Source: Candidatus Obscuribacterales bacterium (GTDB lineage: Bacteria; Cyanobacteriota; Vampirovibrionia; Obscuribacterales; Obscuribacteraceae). From it: 32,331 bases of DNA. The notes beneath the pieces were generated by a model that saw only the letters and a program-made list of their open reading frames with translations, was not told the origin of the DNA and searched no databases. Shown here in pieces: positions 30,571 to 32,331 of this stretch (positions are counted from its first letter, which is position 1; each line of letters begins with the position of its first letter). The translations under genes and the position numbers were made by a program. The stretch spans positions 1-32,331 of the forward strand of contig JAIERK010000140.1 in the NCBI GenBank assembly GCA_019746975.1. The letters are read 5' to 3'.

Positions 30571-32331
30571 ATGTCTTCCCGTTCAAACGACTTATTGAAA
30601 GAGACACCGCAGGAGCCAAACTCCGGCGATCAAGACGCGACTAAGTCGACGCTGAGCCTTACTTCGGTCAGCGATAAGAAACCGTCTATTCTCGGCAAAT
30701 CTCAAGACCAGAAGAAAACTGCGCTACCAGCACCAGAAGTCAAATCTGAGCCCGCACCCACGCCTAGGGTCGAGCCAGCACCAGCCGCAGAGCCTACCCC
30801 GCCGGTAGCTCCGCTGTCCAGTCAAGAACGCTTGACTCTGACGGCGCTCACGCCTCCCGCTTCCAAGAACGCCTCTATGAAAGCGAAGCTGAGCGCGGTC
30901 GTCACAACCGAGACCGTCGCCCAACAGAAGAAAGCAGCCGAAGACAAACGAAATCAAGGCGTTGTCGAACGCTTCGGCGGCGGTTTCCAAAAGAGTATCG
31001 TTCATCAAGCCGAAGGTCTCGCAGACATCGCCTTCGGCAAACGGGACGAAACCACAGAACTAACAAGCACACTAACCGGGAAGAAGACCGGCAACGAATT
31101 CGTACTGAAGAACATTGCAAAAACGACCGTCAGCGTATCAGGCGTGGTCAAAGACCTGGCCGCCGACACCGTAGGACTCGGAGACGGGAAGACCTCCGCG
31201 GCTTTCGGAAAGGCAATAGACAAGACCATTACTGATTTCAGGACAGGCTCAGCTGGTGACAAAGCCGATTTCCTCGGACAAGGCACCGGTTTTGTGTCCA
31301 CCCTCTTCCTGGGAGGCGGAGGGACCTCCAAAGGGGTGCAAGGTCTATCGACCGACATCCGAGCGATGCGCGCGCTCATCAATACGGAGAAAGAGTTAGG
31401 CGCCATGGGCGAAGCCGCAGCTTTGCTCAGACCGGCGAAAGCACTCGCAGGAGCAGAAGAGGTGTCTGTAGTCGCAGCTAAAACCGCTACGACCACACCA
31501 CTCACCAGACCAGGTTTGGTGACGAAAGTCGCCGGAGCTTCAGAGAATCTCGCGGCACGCGTAGCGCCCGGCGAGCTCAGCAGGGTAGCCACCGGTGGTG
31601 GCTCACTGACTGGCGGTTCCTCATTGAGCACTCGCCTCATCACCGCGGGTCGTGAGACGACCGGCGGTACAAGCCTACTCAGAACCGGCGAGAACGCGCT
31701 CGGCATGCAGACCGGAGGAACCAGTCTCCTCCGGAGCGGCGAGAACATGCTCGGCATGCAGACCGGTTCCACAACGTCTTTGCTCAAACCAGGAGGTAAG
31801 CTCGGGACACTTGGAGGGGATGGCGCTTCGGCACTGCCTGGCGGTTCGAAGTTCAATCCAAGTGCGTACGCGGGCGACATGCGTCCAACAGGGACACTGA
31901 CGCAGCCTCTCGCGAAAGATGCGTCAGCCCTAAGAACGCCGACATCTTTGAGACCGGGCGGTGAGCCGTTCAGACCTGGACTCGGCGGAGATCCGTTAAC
32001 GCATAGCGGTGGAGCGACAGGATTCAAACCTGGCGGGCTCAGTCTGCAAGGAGAAACCAAACTTGGCACCAGCACTACTGGCGGTGGCGCTAGTCTCAGG
32101 TCCGGCGAGCCGCTCGGAGTCAACAGAATCAAGCCGTTCGAGACTCCCGCCGCCAAGCCACCCACACTCAAGCCGGGAGAAACCCCCGCTGTCAAGCCCA
32201 CAGAGCCCATCTTCAAACCTGGCGAAACTCCTGCCGCGGTCAAGCCCACAGAACCCGTCGTCAAACCTGGCGAGACACCTGCCGCGGTCAAGCCTGCAGA
32301 GCCTGTCGTGAAGCCTGGCGAGACTCCTGCT
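30571..32331 (+). CDS. Large Gly/Pro/Thr-rich repeat protein, incomplete
   Basis: An uninterrupted frame runs from the ATG at 30571 to the end of the window (587 codons, no stop), so only the N-terminal part is seen. It starts with a polar, Pro/Ala-rich region (1-95) and continues with a helical basic region. A Gly-rich hydrophobic segment near 230-250 (KADFLGQGTGFVSTLFLGGGG) resembles the 'pre-toxin' zone of polymorphic toxins. The rest is low complexity with two repeat sets: 17-residue TSLLR.GEN.LGMQTG units and 15/16-residue KPGETPA-VKPTEP units. No signal peptide is visible. The start is uncertain: there is no ribosome site at 30571, and TTG codons at 30412 and 30451 are in frame upstream. 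The role is unknown; surface, adhesion or toxin delivery are guesses. Confidence 0.72.
   Translation, partial: MSSRSNDLLKETPQEPNSGDQDATKSTLSLTSVSDKKPSILGKSQDQKKTALPAPEVKSEPAPTPRVEPAPAAEPTPPVAPLSSQERLTLTALTPPASKNASMKAKLSAVVTTETVAQQKKAAEDKRNQGVVERFGGGFQKSIVHQAEGLADIAFGKRDETTELTSTLTGKKTGNEFVLKNIAKTTVSVSGVVKDLAADTVGLGDGKTSAAFGKAIDKTITDFRTGSAGDKADFLGQGTGFVSTLFLGGGGTSKGVQGLSTDIRAMRALINTEKELGAMGEAAALLRPAKALAGAEEVSVVAAKTATTTPLTRPGLVTKVAGASENLAARVAPGELSRVATGGGSLTGGSSLSTRLITAGRETTGGTSLLRTGENALGMQTGGTSLLRSGENMLGMQTGSTTSLLKPGGKLGTLGGDGASALPGGSKFNPSAYAGDMRPTGTLTQPLAKDASALRTPTSLRPGGEPFRPGLGGDPLTHSGGATGFKPGGLSLQGETKLGTSTTGGGASLRSGEPLGVNRIKPFETPAAKPPTLKPGETPAVKPTEPIFKPGETPAAVKPTEPVVKPGETPAAVKPAEPVVKPGETPA
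31669..31770 (+). repeat. Two 51-nt tandem units in large repeat gene
   Basis: Two adjacent 51-nt units encode TSLLR(T/S)GEN(A/M)LGMQTG followed by a Gly or Ser. They differ in silent and replacement positions. A partial third unit (SLLKPGG) follows. Confidence 0.85.
32170..32331 (+). repeat. 45/48-nt tandem units at the right edge
   Basis: KPGETPA restarts at 32170, 32215, 32263 and 32311, giving units of 45, 48 and 48 nt that encode KPGETPA(A)VKP(T/A)EP(I/V)(F/V). The array continues past the window, so its copy number is unknown. Confidence 0.9.

Noticed and set aside
31005..32291. 428-codon minus-strand frame in the large repeat region
   Set aside because: It is Pro/Ser/Val-rich and mirrors the GC-rich repeat codons of the plus-strand gene, which has tandem protein repeats in its own frame. 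It has no independent start or family features.

Overview
The window is about 32.3 kb of compact bacterial chromosome with balanced GC. It carries mostly single-copy housekeeping genes and no tRNA, rRNA, CRISPR array, transposase or phage gene that I can recognise. A UbiB/ABC1 kinase, a DUF2993-type secreted protein, an HK-RR-PhoU phosphate module, EtfAB with an acyl-CoA dehydrogenase, RtcA, IspG and a long repetitive protein occur together with no photosynthesis genes. This suggests a non-photosynthetic relative of cyanobacteria (Melainabacteria/Vampirovibrionia, perhaps Obscuribacterales). That placement is inference from gene content only.

Layout. (a) 1-6252, minus strand: gpmI, a small Thr/Pro-rich lipoprotein, a DUF2993-like secreted protein, rph and ubiB. 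A near-consensus promoter precedes the lipoprotein gene and a 10-bp-stem hairpin follows it. (b) 6460-11480, plus strand: a histidine kinase without a sensor domain, a PhoB-like regulator, PhoU, DNA polymerase III delta (holA), a LOG-family nucleotide hydrolase and RtcA, all closely packed. (c) 11680-13495, plus strand: etfB-etfA, which supply the electron acceptor for acyl-CoA dehydrogenases such as the one at 27026. (d) 13912-15687, minus strand: a short RadC (JAB domain only) followed by ispG. (e) 15829-17855, plus strand: an arginase/formimidoylglutamase-like protein and a HAD-like protein, each lacking a key active-site residue; a MATE transporter converges on them. (f) 19348-21202, plus strand: a stand-alone OLD-type TOPRIM protein overlapping a four-helix membrane protein. 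(g) 21385-25018, plus strand: an apparently frame-disrupted small gene, then a heavy-metal-type RND pump without adaptor or outer-membrane genes. (h) 25144-26488, minus strand: rpe with an unusual Cys-Cys tail, and a secreted repeat-like protein. (i) 27026-28403, plus strand: a divergent acyl-CoA dehydrogenase and a small unknown protein. (j) 28540-30265, minus strand: cysE, a small coiled-coil protein and a zinc-ribbon membrane protein. (k) 30571 to the end, plus strand: the first 587 codons of a large Gly/Pro/Thr-rich repeat protein that runs off the window.

The best candidates for something undescribed are the TOPRIM/membrane pair (f) and the two neighbouring degenerate enzymes (e). The sensorless phosphate module and the repeat protein come next. 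None of these assignments was checked by a database search.
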